Shown piece by piece: positions 22,051 through 35,612 of a DNA stretch of 64,000 nt. The notes below the pieces were generated by a model. That model was not told the DNA's origin, made no database searches, and saw only the letters and a list, made by a program, of their open reading frames with translations. The stretch comes from Linanthus parryae. Its lineage: Eukaryota > Streptophyta > Magnoliopsida > Ericales > Polemoniaceae. Where the stretch lies: the NCBI GenBank assembly GCA_023055425.1, contig JALGPY010000012.1, forward strand, positions 16,751,922 to 16,815,921. The letters run 5' to 3'. Each line of letters starts with the position of its first letter. Position 1 is the first letter of the stretch. Both the position numbers and the translations under genes were made by a program.

Positions 22051-23720
22051 CTGCAAGGTCATCAATGTAAGAAAAGGGAGCATAAAGAAGCTAAAACCCA
22101 TTAAGTAAATAAATAACATGTAGGAAAGCCCTAAGTAAAGAGTGATTTACAGATATCAACTATTTATGGAATTCCTACGAGGTGCCAAAGGCCCATCAAA
22201 GGTGCAGTCTTTGGCTATAGAAAACTAAATTATAAAAAAAAAATGGCAAAGAAACAAGTTAAAAATTTCAAAAGGCAAAGTATCAACATAGAATTATAAG
22301 AATTTGGTCATGAAATGGCAATCACTCGAAACAGAATTCTTGAAGGCTATTCCATGACTTTTTTGTTGTAAAACTGTCTTTTCTTTAGTTCTGATTATAA
22401 GACAAAAATTGCCACAGAACAACATGCTTGGTATCCGATCTCTCAATAAGTTGCTATCTACAGCCTGCTTTCCCATTGATGTTAAAAGTATGAAAAGAAA
22501 GCAAACACTTACATGCATCGTTCTAATTGCGGGTTGAGTTTTATTCAGCTGGGAACATCATATTTTGTGGAGTTAAACGAGTTGGAATAAGCACTACACA
22601 TTTTAGCCTATACATCTACGTGAACAAATCACCAAAATGCCCAAAGTTATTACACCAAGTAGTACATAGGTAACTACTCAGGCGAATAACTGACACTATA
22701 TCAAAATGCGTAAGCCCAAAGTGGTAATAGCTGTCCAAAGCTTCATTATATAACACTAAATCGGAGCCAAAGGCTAGTCAAGGCCGTATTCTGATGCGGG
22801 ACCGATATCACAAGATCGATCTACATATTACCACTCTGATTCTTCTCTCTCTCCATTTTCACTTTTACCACTATTCACTAGGTCACTTTTAACACGGTGA
22901 TTTGGATAGCAAAATGATGCAATTCTTTTATAATCTTTTCATGGTGTTATACATTAAAAATTGCTCGATAACAAGGTGAACAAATTCTAAAAAAATCGCA
23001 TCGTTTTGTGATCCACATTACCCGGTCAAAGTGACCTAGATACAAGTCAAAAAGTCAAAATGGAGAGAAAGAAAATCAGAGTGGTAACTAGGCAATAGAA
23101 TTCCCCCAAAACATTAACCGTCCACGACACCTGCTACCGTAAAATCTACCCAAACCACTAACAAGAGTAGAGTCTAGAATTGACAATCATAATCAAATCA
23201 AGCAAATATCTCCATGTTTACAATTACCCATATCTCCAAGGGGTGCAGTCTATGAAAGAAGCTTTGAACGACCGAAATGACCCATAACCCCAAACCCACC
23301 TACAGGATACACCAAGGAACACAGATCAAGCAAGATGAAGCAATTAACCAAACAATTAGAGAACCCAACCCCCAGAACAAGCAACTATTGATTCCAATTA
23401 TGAAACATCAATCGATAAGGACCAGACAGTCCCAACTAACGAAGAGATTCTACACAAGAAGTAACGTTTACATAAACCCAGTAATAAAAACAGCATAATA
23501 ACACAAAGAGAGCTGAAATTCGAACGAAAGAGACCCATGAATCAATCTTCATTCGTCCCCTAAAAAAACCATTCGACGTACCTTATGAAGTTTGGTGAAA
23601 GAACGACTGGAAAGCTTTGAATATCAAATGTTTTGATTGGCTGATTACAAGAGAGAAGACTGAAAGTGCTGTACAGAGAGAGAAGCGTGCTTTTCTGCTG
23701 TGATAGAAGTCTACGGTTTA
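22051..23720 (-). other. 5'UTR exon and 5'UTR intron of the kinase gene
   Basis: A strong donor AAG|GTACGT (exon end 23582) and an acceptor TTGCAG|GTGTTTC (exon start 22050) on the minus strand fit a leader intron of about 1.53 kb. The upstream leader exon, from roughly 23720 to 23582, is rich in TCTCTC and starts after no obvious TATA box. A mariner-like MITE lies within the intron. The transcription start is a guess. Confidence 0.5.
22831..23083. mobile_element. palindromic MITE, TA-flanked (mariner/Stowaway-like), copy 2
   Basis: The ends are CCACTCTGATT in perfect inverted orientation, flanked by TA on both sides, and the element is self-complementary over most of its length. It is related to 15108-15308. 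It lies in the 5'UTR intron of the kinase gene. Confidence 0.65.
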
Positions 23721-24704
23721 CTATGAAGTTTCCAAGACAACATGAGAATGTTTGGCCTGAGCTTTTTTTTTTTGGGTTAATTGCATTTTGCCTCCCCATG
23801 GTTAGGGGTTTGTGCAAAACACTTCCATGTGGCTCAAAATGATGCAAAACACCCCGTGTGTTTCATTTGGGGTTGGGGTTGGGGTTGGGGGGGGGGGGGG
23901 GGGTGGGGTAGCTTTTGGTTAAGTATGATGAAAACTGTAGACACGGGGTTACTGATAGCATTAACTGCTGCTTGTACCTGTAACTAAGAGGAAAGCAACG
24001 ACAATATAAGTATCCAAGAATGTAACCAAAAGATGAGAGGCGAAGGGAAATGGAAATAAGCCACATATGTCACAGAAAGGAGAGACAACTTGCTACTAGG
24101 GTTTAGAATCACAGTGAATCCGGACCTCTAGGCAGATGATAATATCTCTATATACAAGTCAAGTAGTGACGGTTGTGGGAGCTACCTGGCTACTTGGAGC
24201 TGATCCCGACTCCACACTACGCAGTCATGGCTGATATCAAGGGAGATCGTTGATAGACCCTTCAGAACTGGCCTCTATATATGGAGGGGTGTACATGCAG
24301 GTCGGCTCCATGAAATAGGTGGCTTTGCATATGGGACATGGACCACCTGTGTTGAGCCTTATTTAAGCCTCGAAACCACTCAATCCCTTTGTTCCCGGGC
24401 GAGCAGATGAATGTGAAGGGACCCTGTCTCATGGTCCCGGTAAGATGACATGGCATGTTCTGGTATTCATAGAGCACTGTTGAGTGACCACGTGTCTGCT
24501 AGCCAATAATGTATTTTGGACTATCTACATTAGCCCCCTTGTGCATGGATCTGCTTGCATGGATTCAGGCACATCATAAAGCCACCTAGTTGCGACGAGT
24601 CAGCATGTGACTCACATCTATTAATAGCCTGCAGTGGGCCCAATCATTATGATAAAGGTGTGGTGAACACCATCAATACAACAACCTTTCACTAGTTGAT
24701 TATT
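23721..24704. other. unassigned repeat-like stretch with a long G run
   Basis: No gene is supported. Positions 23868-23902 are GGGGTT repeats passing into an uninterrupted G run. About 24100-24700 has LTR-like composition (CTCTATATATGGAGG near 24272, TAGCCCCC near 24532), but I find no partner copy in the window and no ends. It stops abruptly where Copia-1 homology begins near 24705. Confidence 0.35.
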
Positions 24705-27700
24705 GTTGGTAAAATTCGAATGGATTTGGTCATTGCGACTGGAGAAAAGGTTTCATCATAGTCTATATCTGTCTGAATCATTTTGCCACCAATCGGCCCT
24801 TATATGCAATCACATTGCCATCCATGTCGGTCTTCTTCTTGAAGACCCACTTGCACCCTATGGGCCAAGCCCCTTGGAGTGGTTCCACCAAATTCCATAC
24901 TTTGTTGGTATACATGAATTCAATTTCAGATCTCATGGCTTCAAGCCACTTTTGAGAGTCTGGCCCTTTCATGGCCTCTCCATAGGTAGTAGGCTCATCA
25001 TCCATGAGTAGTACGTCACGAGAAGTCCATACCTCTGTGGCTCCTAACGTACCCTACTCGACCTACGAAGTTCTTCTGTTACTTGAGCAGGCTGCTCCAC
25101 AATATCATGTGGTTCCTGATCATGTTCCATTGTGGGATCAGTGGTTTGTGGTTCTTGAATTCTCCAAGTTCTATAGTCCTCCCACTGGCTTCTTTAGACT
25201 CTCTTTAGAGAAACACACATGTCCGAGCAACAAACACTTTGTTCTCGATTGGATTGTCAAAATAATATCATTTTGTTTTCTTGGGATATCCCACAAACTT
25301 ACACTTATCCAACTTGGGCCCGATCTTGTCTGTTTGTAAACGCTTGACGTAGACATCGCAACTCCAAATCTTCATAAAAGACACTACGGGACGTCTCCCA
25401 GTCCATATCTCATATCGAGTCTTTATGACTGATTTGGATGGAACACAATTAAAGGCGAAAGCTGCATTTAATATAACGTGTCCCCAAAAAAATATTGGAA
25501 GATCAGTCTGACACATCATAGATCGAATCATGTCCAACAGTGTTCGATTTCTCCTCTCGGACACGCCATTCCCTTGTGACGTTCCGGGTGGAGTGAGTTG
25601 GCACAAGATCCCACACTCTCTAAGATAGTCGTCAAACTCTTGTCTTAAGTATTCTCCTCCATGATTCGATCGTAGAGCCTTAATACTCTTGCGAAGTTGC
25701 TTCTCTACCTCATTCTTGAATTCTTTAAACATTTAAAATGATTCAGATTTGGCCTTCATAAGGTATACAAATCCATATCTACTGAATTCATCAGTAAATG
25801 TAATGAAATAAAGATAACCACCTCTGGCAGGCGTGGGAAACGGTCCACACACATCAGTATGTATGATTTCCAATAACTCACTAGTCATTTCACCTTTCTT
25901 CTTGAAAGGGGACTTTGTCAGTTTTCCTAACAAACAAGATTCACATGTCTCATATGATTCATAATCAAATGGTCTAGGATTCCATCCTTATGAATTCTAG
26001 ATTTCGTTTCTCATTTATACGGCCTAAACGACAGTGCCATAGATAAGTAGGATTTAAATCATTAGTTTTAATCCTCTTGGTATTTATGTTATAGACAAAA
26101 CTATCTAGATCAATGATATATAATTTATTAGACAAAAGAGCATTACAATAACTCAAACCATCAAAATAAATGGAGCAACACTTGTCCTTTATTTTAATAG
26201 AAAAACATTTCTTATCCAAAAAAGAAACATAAATAATGTTTCTGCTCATAGCAGGCACATAATAACAATTGTCTAATTCTAAGATAAGTCATGAAGGTAA
26301 ATATAACTCATAAACGTATGTGGCTAATTCAACAACTCTTGCTTCATTCCCGACGCGCAAGTCTATCTCCCCTTTAGCCAGTCGTCTGCTTCTTTAGATC
26401 CTGCACATTGCGAAACATGTGAGATCCACATCCAGTATCTAATACCCAAGATAAAGAGATAAACAGATTGACATCTATAAAAAAATACATGGTGGTGGTG
26501 GAATCACTACTCCAAGCCTTTTATCTTCAAGATATTTTGGACGGTTCCTCTTCTAGTGGCCAGTCTGACTACAATAGTGACATGCGCCTATAACACACCC
26601 CTCCAGCAGTTTTCAAGGCAACTTCCTTGGGTTTTACAGCTGCCTTGCCTTTCCCTTTGGAGGTCGAAGCAACTCACTTGCTCTTTCCTTTGTTGACAAT
26701 CATTATGGCCTTGCATTTCCCCCTGTTAATTCTTTGTTCAGATGTCCTCAACATATTGAGCAAGTCTGGTAGAGTTTTGTTGATCTCATTCATGTTATAG
26801 TTCATGATGAACTTGGATATAACTATTCGGCAACGACTGCATGATGAGATCAGTGTCAAACTCTTTACCAACTGAAACCCAAGCGTGTGAGATTCTCCAA
26901 GTACACGATCATGCAGAGTGCATGAGGCCCCATCGAGTTTCCGTCTGACATATGACACTTGAACAAGGCCTTAAATACCTCATACCGCTCATTCCTAGCC
27001 TCCTCTTGGAAGAGCTGCCTCAAATGTATGATCATATCATACACCTCCATGTTCTCATGTTGCTTTTGAAGCTCAGAGGTCATGGTGCATAGCATTAGGA
27101 AAGTTACATAATTAGAATCGTCAACAATCTTTTGATGCTCCTTCCTAACGGCTGCAGTAGTATTGGGAGATGGTGGTTCTGGAATATGGTTTTCTAGAAT
27201 GTACAGTTTCCTTTCATTCTTGAGAACAATTCTCAAGTTTCTGTACCATTCTGGAAAATCGATTCCAGACAGCCTGTCCTTCTCAAGGACAGATCGTAGT
27301 GATGTATTCAATTTCGATGGATTGTTTGCCATTGGAATTCTACAAAATGAGAAATATATAAGTTTTAGTATTTGTGAACAAATGACTACATTTAACAATG
27401 ACTAGATTATTAAATATAGCTCCCATAATTTCTCTCGATTTAATATCCCTCACCATTAATGCGGAAAATCTCATATACTTTCTAGTGGGCCAAGATCAAT
27501 ATTTCACCTCTTCTTGAGCTTGCTTTGACAAATCACCCAAGAATACGTTATTTAGGTAGGAACACATTTCAATTGCATCCTATTCAACTCTTGGTTCAAT
27601 TGGGCAAATAAGTCCTTATTTATCTATACATATATAATCTCAATTGTCTTGCCTCTAACCTTTAATCATATTGAAGTAGCTTAGTTACGTTCATTCTCGT

Positions 27701-29356
27701 AATTCAACGATTGCCCATTACTAGCTTGTGCCATCGCGCCATCCTATGATGAATTAAATCGCCTTGCTTTGGCAAGCGCGAGTTTAATACATTATAGTTT
27801 TGAAGAGTGTTAAGTAATGAGAAGGCAAAAGGCAATATTTATCGTTGAGGGATTTCTTTGTCAAATTTAATTGTTTTGTTTGATCCAATCAACTGATCTA
27901 CTTATTTGAATTGGAAAATCCCAAATAAAAGATCCAAGTGTTTTAATTGTTATCTTGTTACGTTTTGCATGCATCAACCATACACCAAAAATAAATAACA
28001 AGAAAATAAATAAATAAACAAATAATAAAACGTGATGTGGATGTGCCCTCGTAAAATTAAGATATTCCCAAGCCAATGAGAATATCTATAAGCCCTAAAA
28101 ACAGCAAGCTCATTTCCATGTGCCTCCATATTTAGTCCACGCGTCCTAGCTTCTGGAATAACGTCATCTTGTGTTTCCTCCATTCTTTGTTCTTTTTTTC
28201 CATGCCATGACTAAATTCTATCTATCTAATTCTAGCTAGCATCTAAACTAAATGGAGGAATCCCCCCAGGTGAGGGAGAAGACGACGCGCAGGCCGTAAA
28301 ACTTAATTAATTACATTAATTACAATAAAACCAAACCACAAAACTAAAAATCCACATCATCCATATCTAAGGCCACATCCAATCACCATGCAATAAAGCA
28401 CATAATATAGTTAAAATAAAATTTTAACGCGCTTGGTCAATTTTTAGTTATTTTGGGATATTCCAGGGTCAAAACAGTCCAAGGGGTTGCACCAATTGAA
28501 TTGGCAGAACCCTATTGGATTGCCCGAGCTGTGCCAAGCCGATCGGACTATCCCGCACGGTCAAACCAGAGGCTGGGCGAACCCGGGTAGGTCGCGTCCT
28601 CGGTCCGTGCGCACAAAGGAGGGGGACGATCACCTTGTGGTCGAACCCTAGGAGTTGTTTCCATAAATTTCGCCTTCCCTTGTGGGCATATTTCCAATAG
28701 TAGAGAAAAACACATTTTTTCCAATATTGTGCCCAAACCCTAACTTTTCAAATCACCAAAAGACACATCATGTGTGAACAGAATTTGCTAATTTCAGAAA
28801 TATATGTAAAACTAGCTCATTATCTACTGAATCATATTCAGTTTGCATCATTATGCCAATATCAGTTTTACGTGAAAATAACAGTACGGGGTAAAAACTG
28901 ATAAAACTGTAACACATAAATTATGTTATGCGCTACGACCTGTGGATCTAATACCATTGCAGGGTTTTGATTCAGGTTACGCAGTGGAATAACAATAAAT
29001 AGATTCCAGATCAAACCCCTCAACGGATCGCATAGAAGCATTCATAACGTGATAAGAGAAAACAGTTGCGTACCTGTCTGTCTGAATGATCACGATACGC
29101 AGAATGATGTCCACGTCTCTACGAGTATCCACACCTAGGATTGCGCTGAAATCTGCTTTCTCGTCTGTGTGCTAGCTATGCGAAGAAGGAGGAAGAAGAT
29201 CACGCAAAACGAGGCACCCAAAGGTCGAGCGCCTCACTGTTGCCGACGACACAGAGGGGGGGGGGGGGATGGGTTGGCTTCGGCCTCCTTGTCTGTCTCT
29301 CCTTGCTCTATTATTTTCACACAATGATGACTCTCAATAAGCTAGGAGTGCCTTTA
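24705..29356 (-). mobile_element. Copia-1, truncated Copia element
   Basis: Minus-strand element of the same family as Copia-4. From 5' to 3' it holds part of the 5' LTR (29356-28958), a primer site (28956-28944, complement of an initiator-Met tRNA end with two changes), a long AT-rich leader (28943-27333), then gag-pol. It stops in the first part of reverse transcriptase at about 24705, where unrelated DNA begins. The 3' LTR is missing. Its 5' LTR is cut at 29356 by the insertion of Copia-2. Confidence 0.85.
24711..27332 (-). pseudogene. Copia-1 gag-pol remnant
   Basis: Gag begins MANNPSKLNT at 27332. Gag, a zinc-knuckle region, the protease stretch, the GAG-pre-integrase motif (YLWHCRLG), and the integrase core with HTDVCGPF and LTPPGTSQGNGVSERRN follow in order. 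The last part is the start of reverse transcriptase (GCKWVFKKKTDMDGN). Several frameshifts and stops break the frame into at least six pieces. The YVDD region and RNase H are absent. Confidence 0.85.
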
Positions 29357-31992
29357 TGTAGGGTTTTGATACGGATTACGCAACGAAAATAAAAATAAAC
29401 TATTCCGTTCAAGACCCTCCATGAATAGCAGGACAAGCCACCATAACATGGTAAGGGAAAAACAATTGTGTACCATGTTTGTCTGACATATCACGATATG
29501 TAGAATTGTGTCCACGTCTCTATGAATATCCACACCTTGGATTGTGCTGGATTCCTTCTCACGTCTGTGTGCTAGCTCACGTCAAGAAGGAAGAAGAAGA
29601 TCACGCAAAACGAGGCACCATAGGGTCGCACGCCTCACTAGGCCGACGACGCAGGGGGAGGAGCGGACGGGTAGGTTCGACCACCCTCTTATCTCTCTCA
29701 TTTCTTTGTTATTTTCAATCTAATGAGACTCTTATGAAAATCATAAGCTAGGAGTGCCTTTATATAGTCAACAACTCCTTGTTAACTACATTTGCCTAAT
29801 ACTAATCATGTCCATACACGGATTAGTCCATCTTACAAATTAGTCCTACTAAGTTTGCTTGTGGTTTGCATATTGATCATTTTCTTTAATTAGTCATACT
29901 AATTAATACCCATATCCACCTTAATCCATATGGTTTGTGACCCCATAGGTTTCTACTTAGTTGGTAGTAACAATTACTAATATAGAGTGGTGTCTAGCAA
30001 CACATCTATGCCACCCAAATAATAGAAATAGTTAGTGATCCGACAAACCTTGTGACCAATGTTACCGCATTGTATTATCCCTTTGTCTCTATATCCGGAT
30101 TGGACACAAGACATAAATGTCACACTTGTATATCCAATCCATAGTTTCTCGATCAATCAGTGCAGATAACATCAATATCCCATATTGATTTACCTAAGTC
30201 TTGCCAGACATTCTATAAGCTCTACCCCTCGAGTGGCCATGAATATTTACTCCCATATGTGGGAGGGACAAATCCTCTCTACATCACTACCATCTTTAAG
30301 CTTGCTTCCTATTATGTACGATAAGCACCTTTATTGCTACCGAGTCAGGGTGTAGCGTTTGACGAGATCAAAACATAATATTCCACAACTAGAGTATCTA
30401 GTAACTTCAAGTCTAAGGACCACAATACCTTTGTCACAACGAGAAGCACTTGTGACGTGAACATAATTAATGTAGCCTTATCGTGGTGGGTCAAGCCCGT
30501 ATGCCATTATCCCATAATGCATACCCGTGTGTTAAACTTGGTATCTCCCTATCAAATCTACCCACAAACTAGTCTATAGTGATTGCCTATTAATCAACAT
30601 AATGAACTAGAGATATTTAAGATAAACAACACATTGTAATCTATGGACTTCATTATATTAAATATTTCCATAAATAATAAAATGAATATTTTAGCCAAAA
30701 TAATGCTCATACTAAAAATAAGATTGCCTCTATAGCATCTATTCCTAACAGTCTCCCACTTGCACTAGAGCCAATCTGGTGCATCTCGTATGCCTATAGA
30801 TCTAGTGTGCCCTTCATGCTTGCGCAGAACAAGCGACTTTGTAAGCGGATCTGAAATATTCTCATCTATAGAATCTTGCATATCTTCACATCTCCTCTAC
30901 CGACAATCTCTGAGTACGTGCTTGTATTTCTGGTATGACCTGGGTTCCTTGGAGTGTGAGATCGCCCCAGTGTTGTCACAATACAACTCTATAGGATCCA
31001 CAATACTAGGAACCACACCTAGCTCAGTAATGAACTTCTTAATCCAAAAATCCTCCTTTCGGAATCCAATGCAACAATGTACTCAGCCTCAGTTGTAGAA
31101 TCTGCAACCGTCTCTTGCTTGGAACTTTCCAGCTCACAGCTCCTCCATTCAGGCCAAAAACGAACCCCGACTGCGATCTGAAATCATCTATGTCAGTTTG
31201 AAAGCTTGTATCAGTGTAACCCTTTACACCTAGCTCTTCCTCCCCTCCATATATCAAGAATACATCATTAGTTCTTCTCAAGTACTTAAGGACCCACCCT
31301 ACTCGACCTACGAAGTCCTTGTGTTATTTGAACATGTTGCTCCACAACAGCTTATGGTTCCCGCTCATGTTCCATTGTAGGATCAGTGTTTTATGGTTCT
31401 TGAATTTCTTCAAGCTCTACAGTCCTCCCACTGGATTCTTTAGAGACAAACTCTCTTTATATAAACACACTGAGCCGAGCAACAAACACTTTGTTCTCGA
31501 ATGGATTGTAGAAATAATATCCTTTCGTTTCCTTATGATATCCCACAAACTTACAATTATCCTACTTGGGCCCGAGCTTATCTCTTTGTAAACGTCTTAC
31601 ATAGAATCGCATCCCTAAATCTTCATAAAGGACACTATAGGATGCCTCCAAGTCCATATCTCATAAGGTGTCTTCATGACTGACTTGAATGGAACACGGT
31701 TAAGGGTGAAAGCTGCACTTAATAGAGCGTGTCCCCAAAACAATATTGGAAGATCAGTTTAACACTCTAACCATGTCTAACAGTGTTCGGTTTCTCCTCT
31801 CGAACATGCCATTCCATTGTGGCGTTCCGGGTGGAGTGAGTTGGGACAAGATCCCACACTCTCTAAGATAGTCGTCAAACTCTTGATTTATTTGAGTATG
31901 GTCAGACATTCCATAAGCACTACCACTCGAGTGGCCGTGGATATTTACTCTCATTATGTAGGAGGGAGAAATTATCTCTACATCACTACCAC
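29357..31992 (-). mobile_element. Copia-2, deletion derivative
   Basis: The 3' LTR is 29357-30750 (TGTAGGGTTTT to CTAACA), followed by the polypurine complement GTCTCCCACTT and the RNase H end of pol (30751 to about 31300). A deletion removes reverse transcriptase, and pol resumes in the linker and integrase (about 31300-31888). A second deletion joins integrase directly to an inner piece of an LTR (31889-31992). That piece is then interrupted by Copia-3 at 31993. The element itself interrupts the Copia-1 LTR. Confidence 0.82.
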
Positions 31993-33319
31993 TGTAGGGT
32001 TTTGAGGCAGGTTACGCAGCGTAATAACACAAATTTTATTCCTGCTCAAACCCCTCCAAGGATCTCAGGCAAGCAATCATATCATGATTAGGGTAGAAAC
32101 ATGTGTACCTTAGTTCGTGTGATCACTACGAAGAATTGTGTCTTCGTCTCTACAAGTATCCACACCTTAGATTTTCAACTGGAATCCCTCCCACCGTGTT
32201 GTGCTAGCAACGGAAGAACGGAACAAAGGATCATGCAAAACAGAGCAACCACCAACGCCTAAAGGGGGCCGACAGGTCCAGGGGCTTTGGCCTCTAGGCT
32301 TTGTCTCTCTCTCTCTCTCTCTATCTTGCTTTGTTATGTTCTATCAATACTGACTTAGATAAGAAAATAACAAGCTAGAGTTCCTTGATATAGTTAATAA
32401 CTCCTTATTAACTACATAATTGCCCCAATACAAATCATGTCCTTACATGGATTAGTCCACTTGCAAATTAGTCCGACTAATTTTGATTGTGGTTGCGTTA
32501 TGGTCCTTTTATTAATTAGTCCAACTAATTAATGTCCATATCCAGTTTCATCCATACGGTGTGTGACCCCATAGGTCTCTACTTAGTTGGTAGTAACTGT
32601 TTGCAAACATAGAGCGGTGTTTAGCAACACATCTATGCCACCCAACAGATAGAAATAGTCAGTGATCCCAACAAACCTTGTGCCCAATGTTACCGTGTTG
32701 TGTTATCCTTTGTCTCCATATCCGGATTGGACACGAGACATATTCCTCACACTCGTATATCCAATCTATATTTTCTTGGTCCTGGGAATAGAGTTATCAT
32801 GGAGATAACATCAATATCTCTATATTGATTTATTTGAGTCTGGCCAGACATTCCATGAGCTCTATCCCTCGAGTGGCCGTGGATATTTACTCCTATTATG
32901 TAGGAGGGAAAAATCCTATCTAATAAAAGGATCAGTCACAGTGTAACATTTGATAATATCAAAGCATAAAATTTCACAACTAGAGTATTCAGTCAAGTCT
33001 ATGGATTACAACACCATTAGCACAATGAGAAGCGCTTGTGACGTTGACATAATCTAATATAGCCTTCTCGTGGTGGGTTTATCCAGTATGCCATTACTCC
33101 TAATGCATAGCCATGTATTATACTTGATATCCCCATATCAATCTACCCACACACTAGCCTATAGTTGATAGTCCTGTTAATCAATATAATGGACTAGGGA
33201 TATTTATGATAAATCTACGGACTTCATTATATTAAGTATCTCCATAAATAATACAATGATTATTCTAGCAACTAAAGTTCATACTAAACATATTGCGTAT
33301 AGGGCATCCAAAACCAACA
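31993..33319 (-). repeat. 3' LTR of Copia-3
   Basis: The sequence starts TGTAGGGTTTTGAGGC and ends AACCAACA and is followed by the polypurine complement GTCTCCCACTTGCAC. It is related to the Copia-4 LTRs over its length. It contains a (TC)n run at about 32303-32322. Confidence 0.85.
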
Positions 33320-35260
33320 GTCTCCCACTTGCACTAAAGCCAATCTGGTGCATCTCGTATGCCTATAGCTCCACTGTGCCCTTCATGCTTTCGCTGAACC
33401 AACGGCTTCGTGAAAGGATCTGACAGATTGTCATCTGTTGGAATCTTGCATATCTTCACATCTCCTCGATCTACTATGTATCGAACCATATGGTATCTCC
33501 TAACATGCTTTGTCCTCTAGTGTGATCGGGGTTCCTTGGCCTGTGCGATCGCCCCAGTGTTGTCACAATACAACGTCATGGGATTCACAATGCTAGGAAC
33601 CACGCCAAGGTTAGTGATAAACTTCTTTATCCAAACAACCTACTTTGTTGCGCCTGAAGCAGCAATGTACTCAGCTTCAGTTGTAGAATCAGCAACTGTC
33701 TCTTGCTTGGAACTCTTCCAGCTCACAACTCCTCCATTCAGGCAAAACACATAACCCGACTGCGATCTATAGTCGTCTTTGTCGGTTTGGAAGCTTGCAT
33801 CAGTGTAACCAATTACTCTTAGCTCTTCCTTACCTCCAAATACCAAGAATGCATCCTTAGTCCTTCTCAAGTGCTTAAGGATGTTCTTGACGATAGTCTA
33901 GTGACTCCCACCCGGATTGGACTGATATCTGCTTGCCATACTTAGTGCGTACGACACATCTGGTCTAGTACACAACATGGTATACATGGTATATCCTATG
34001 GCCGACGCATAGGGAACTCTACTCGTGCGATCCTTCTCAATATGATTGGAAGGACAATCACTCTTCAATAGAGTGATCCCATACGACATGGGCAAGAATC
34101 CCTTCTTGGAGTCTTGCATGTTGAACCGTTTTAACACCTTGTATGTATATGTACTTTGGCTTAGGCCGAGTAGCTTCCTTGATCTATCCCTATAGATCTT
34201 GATACCTAGTATATAAGATGCATCTCCTAAGTCCTTCATTGTGAAACACTATCCTAGCCAATCTTTCACAGATTGCAACATAGGAATGTCTTTTCCAATG
34301 AGTAGTATGTCATCCACATACAAGACCAGAAACACAACAGAACTCCCACTAACCTTCTTTTAAACACAAAGCTCAGATTCGTTCTTGATGAATCCAAACG
34401 CTTTGACCACGTCATCACAACGTCGATTACAACTCCTAGAAGCTTTCTTCAATCCATAAATGGACTGTTGTACCTTACGGACTTTATTTGCATGATCTGA
34501 ATCCTCAAAACAGCCAGGTTGTGTCATGAACACATCCTCGGGGAGGTTTCCATACAAAAATATTGTTTTGACATCCATCTGCCAGATCTCATAGACGTAG
34601 TAAGCCGCAATCGCGAGCAAGATTTGAATGGATTTGGTCATTGCGACTGGGGAAAAGGTTTCATCATAGTCAATACCATGAATATGTATGTAACCTTTAG
34701 CCACCAGTCGGCCCTTATAGGCAACTACAATGCCATCCATGTCAGTCTTCTTCTTGAAGACCCACTTACACCCTATGGGCCGAACCCCATCGAGTGGTTC
34801 CACCAAAGTACATACTTGGTTGGAATACATGGATTCCATTTCACATCTCATGGCCTCAAGCCACTTCTTTGAGTATGGCCCTTTCATGGCCTCTCCGTAA
34901 GTAGTAGGCTCATCATCTAAGGGTAATACGTCACCAGCCTCAGTAACGAGAAGTCCATACCTCTCAGGCTCATGACGTACCCTACTTGACCTACGGAGTT
35001 CTTGTGTTACTTGAACAGGTTCCTCCACAACTGTTTGTGGTTTCCTGTTCATACTCCATTGTCATATCTGTTCTTTGTGGTTCTTGAATTTCTTCAAGTT
35101 TTACAGCCCTCCCACTTGCTCCTTTATAGATGAACTCTCTTTCTAGGAACTCGCCGGTTCGACAACAAACACTTTGTTCTCGATTGAGTTGTAGAAGTAA
35201 TATCCTTTAGTTTCCTTAGGATATCCCACAAAATTACACTTATCTGACTTGGGTCCGAGC
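33320..35260 (-). pseudogene. Copia-3 RNase H and reverse transcriptase
   Basis: Read on the minus strand: reverse transcriptase start GCKWVFKKKTDMDG, then QMDVKTIFLYGNLPEDV, LKKASRSCNRR, a region equivalent to the YVDD strand (around 34320), MKDLGDASYILGIK, and RNase H with GYTDASFQTD and ADSTTEAEYIAA. Stops and frameshifts separate the blocks, for example near 34360 and 33898. The integrase/RT linker continues to the LARD insertion at 35265. Confidence 0.85.
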
Positions 35261-35612
35261 TTGTCTGTAACACCCCCAAATTGACCAAACCGGAAACTCG
35301 GGGGTGTCACTCCGTACCCGAGGTTAAACCCGGATACAAGGAGGTTTAGAGATAGAAAATCCAAACAAAACTTCCATAAACTTTAATGTAATTCTTCATT
35401 GACAATTCAAATCCTTGTGCCACTAACACGGGCACATCTATCTAAACAGAGTTCCATATGAAGGTTCTAAGAATTTAAATGTAATCTACTACTTGTATAA
35501 GTGATGATTCACGTCCCCGCTAAGCTATGCTCCCATCATGTATACCTGTGGTGCAGAAAACAAAAGAGAACACCACAGTTTCCAAAGTCAGCGGAAATAC
35601 TGAGTAAGTAAC

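Noticed and set aside
23885..23902. long G homopolymers (also 9600-9612, about 29258-29268, about 61853-61866)
   Set aside because: They could be read as G-quadruplex signals, but G runs of this kind are also common sequencing or assembly artefacts. I make no biological claim.
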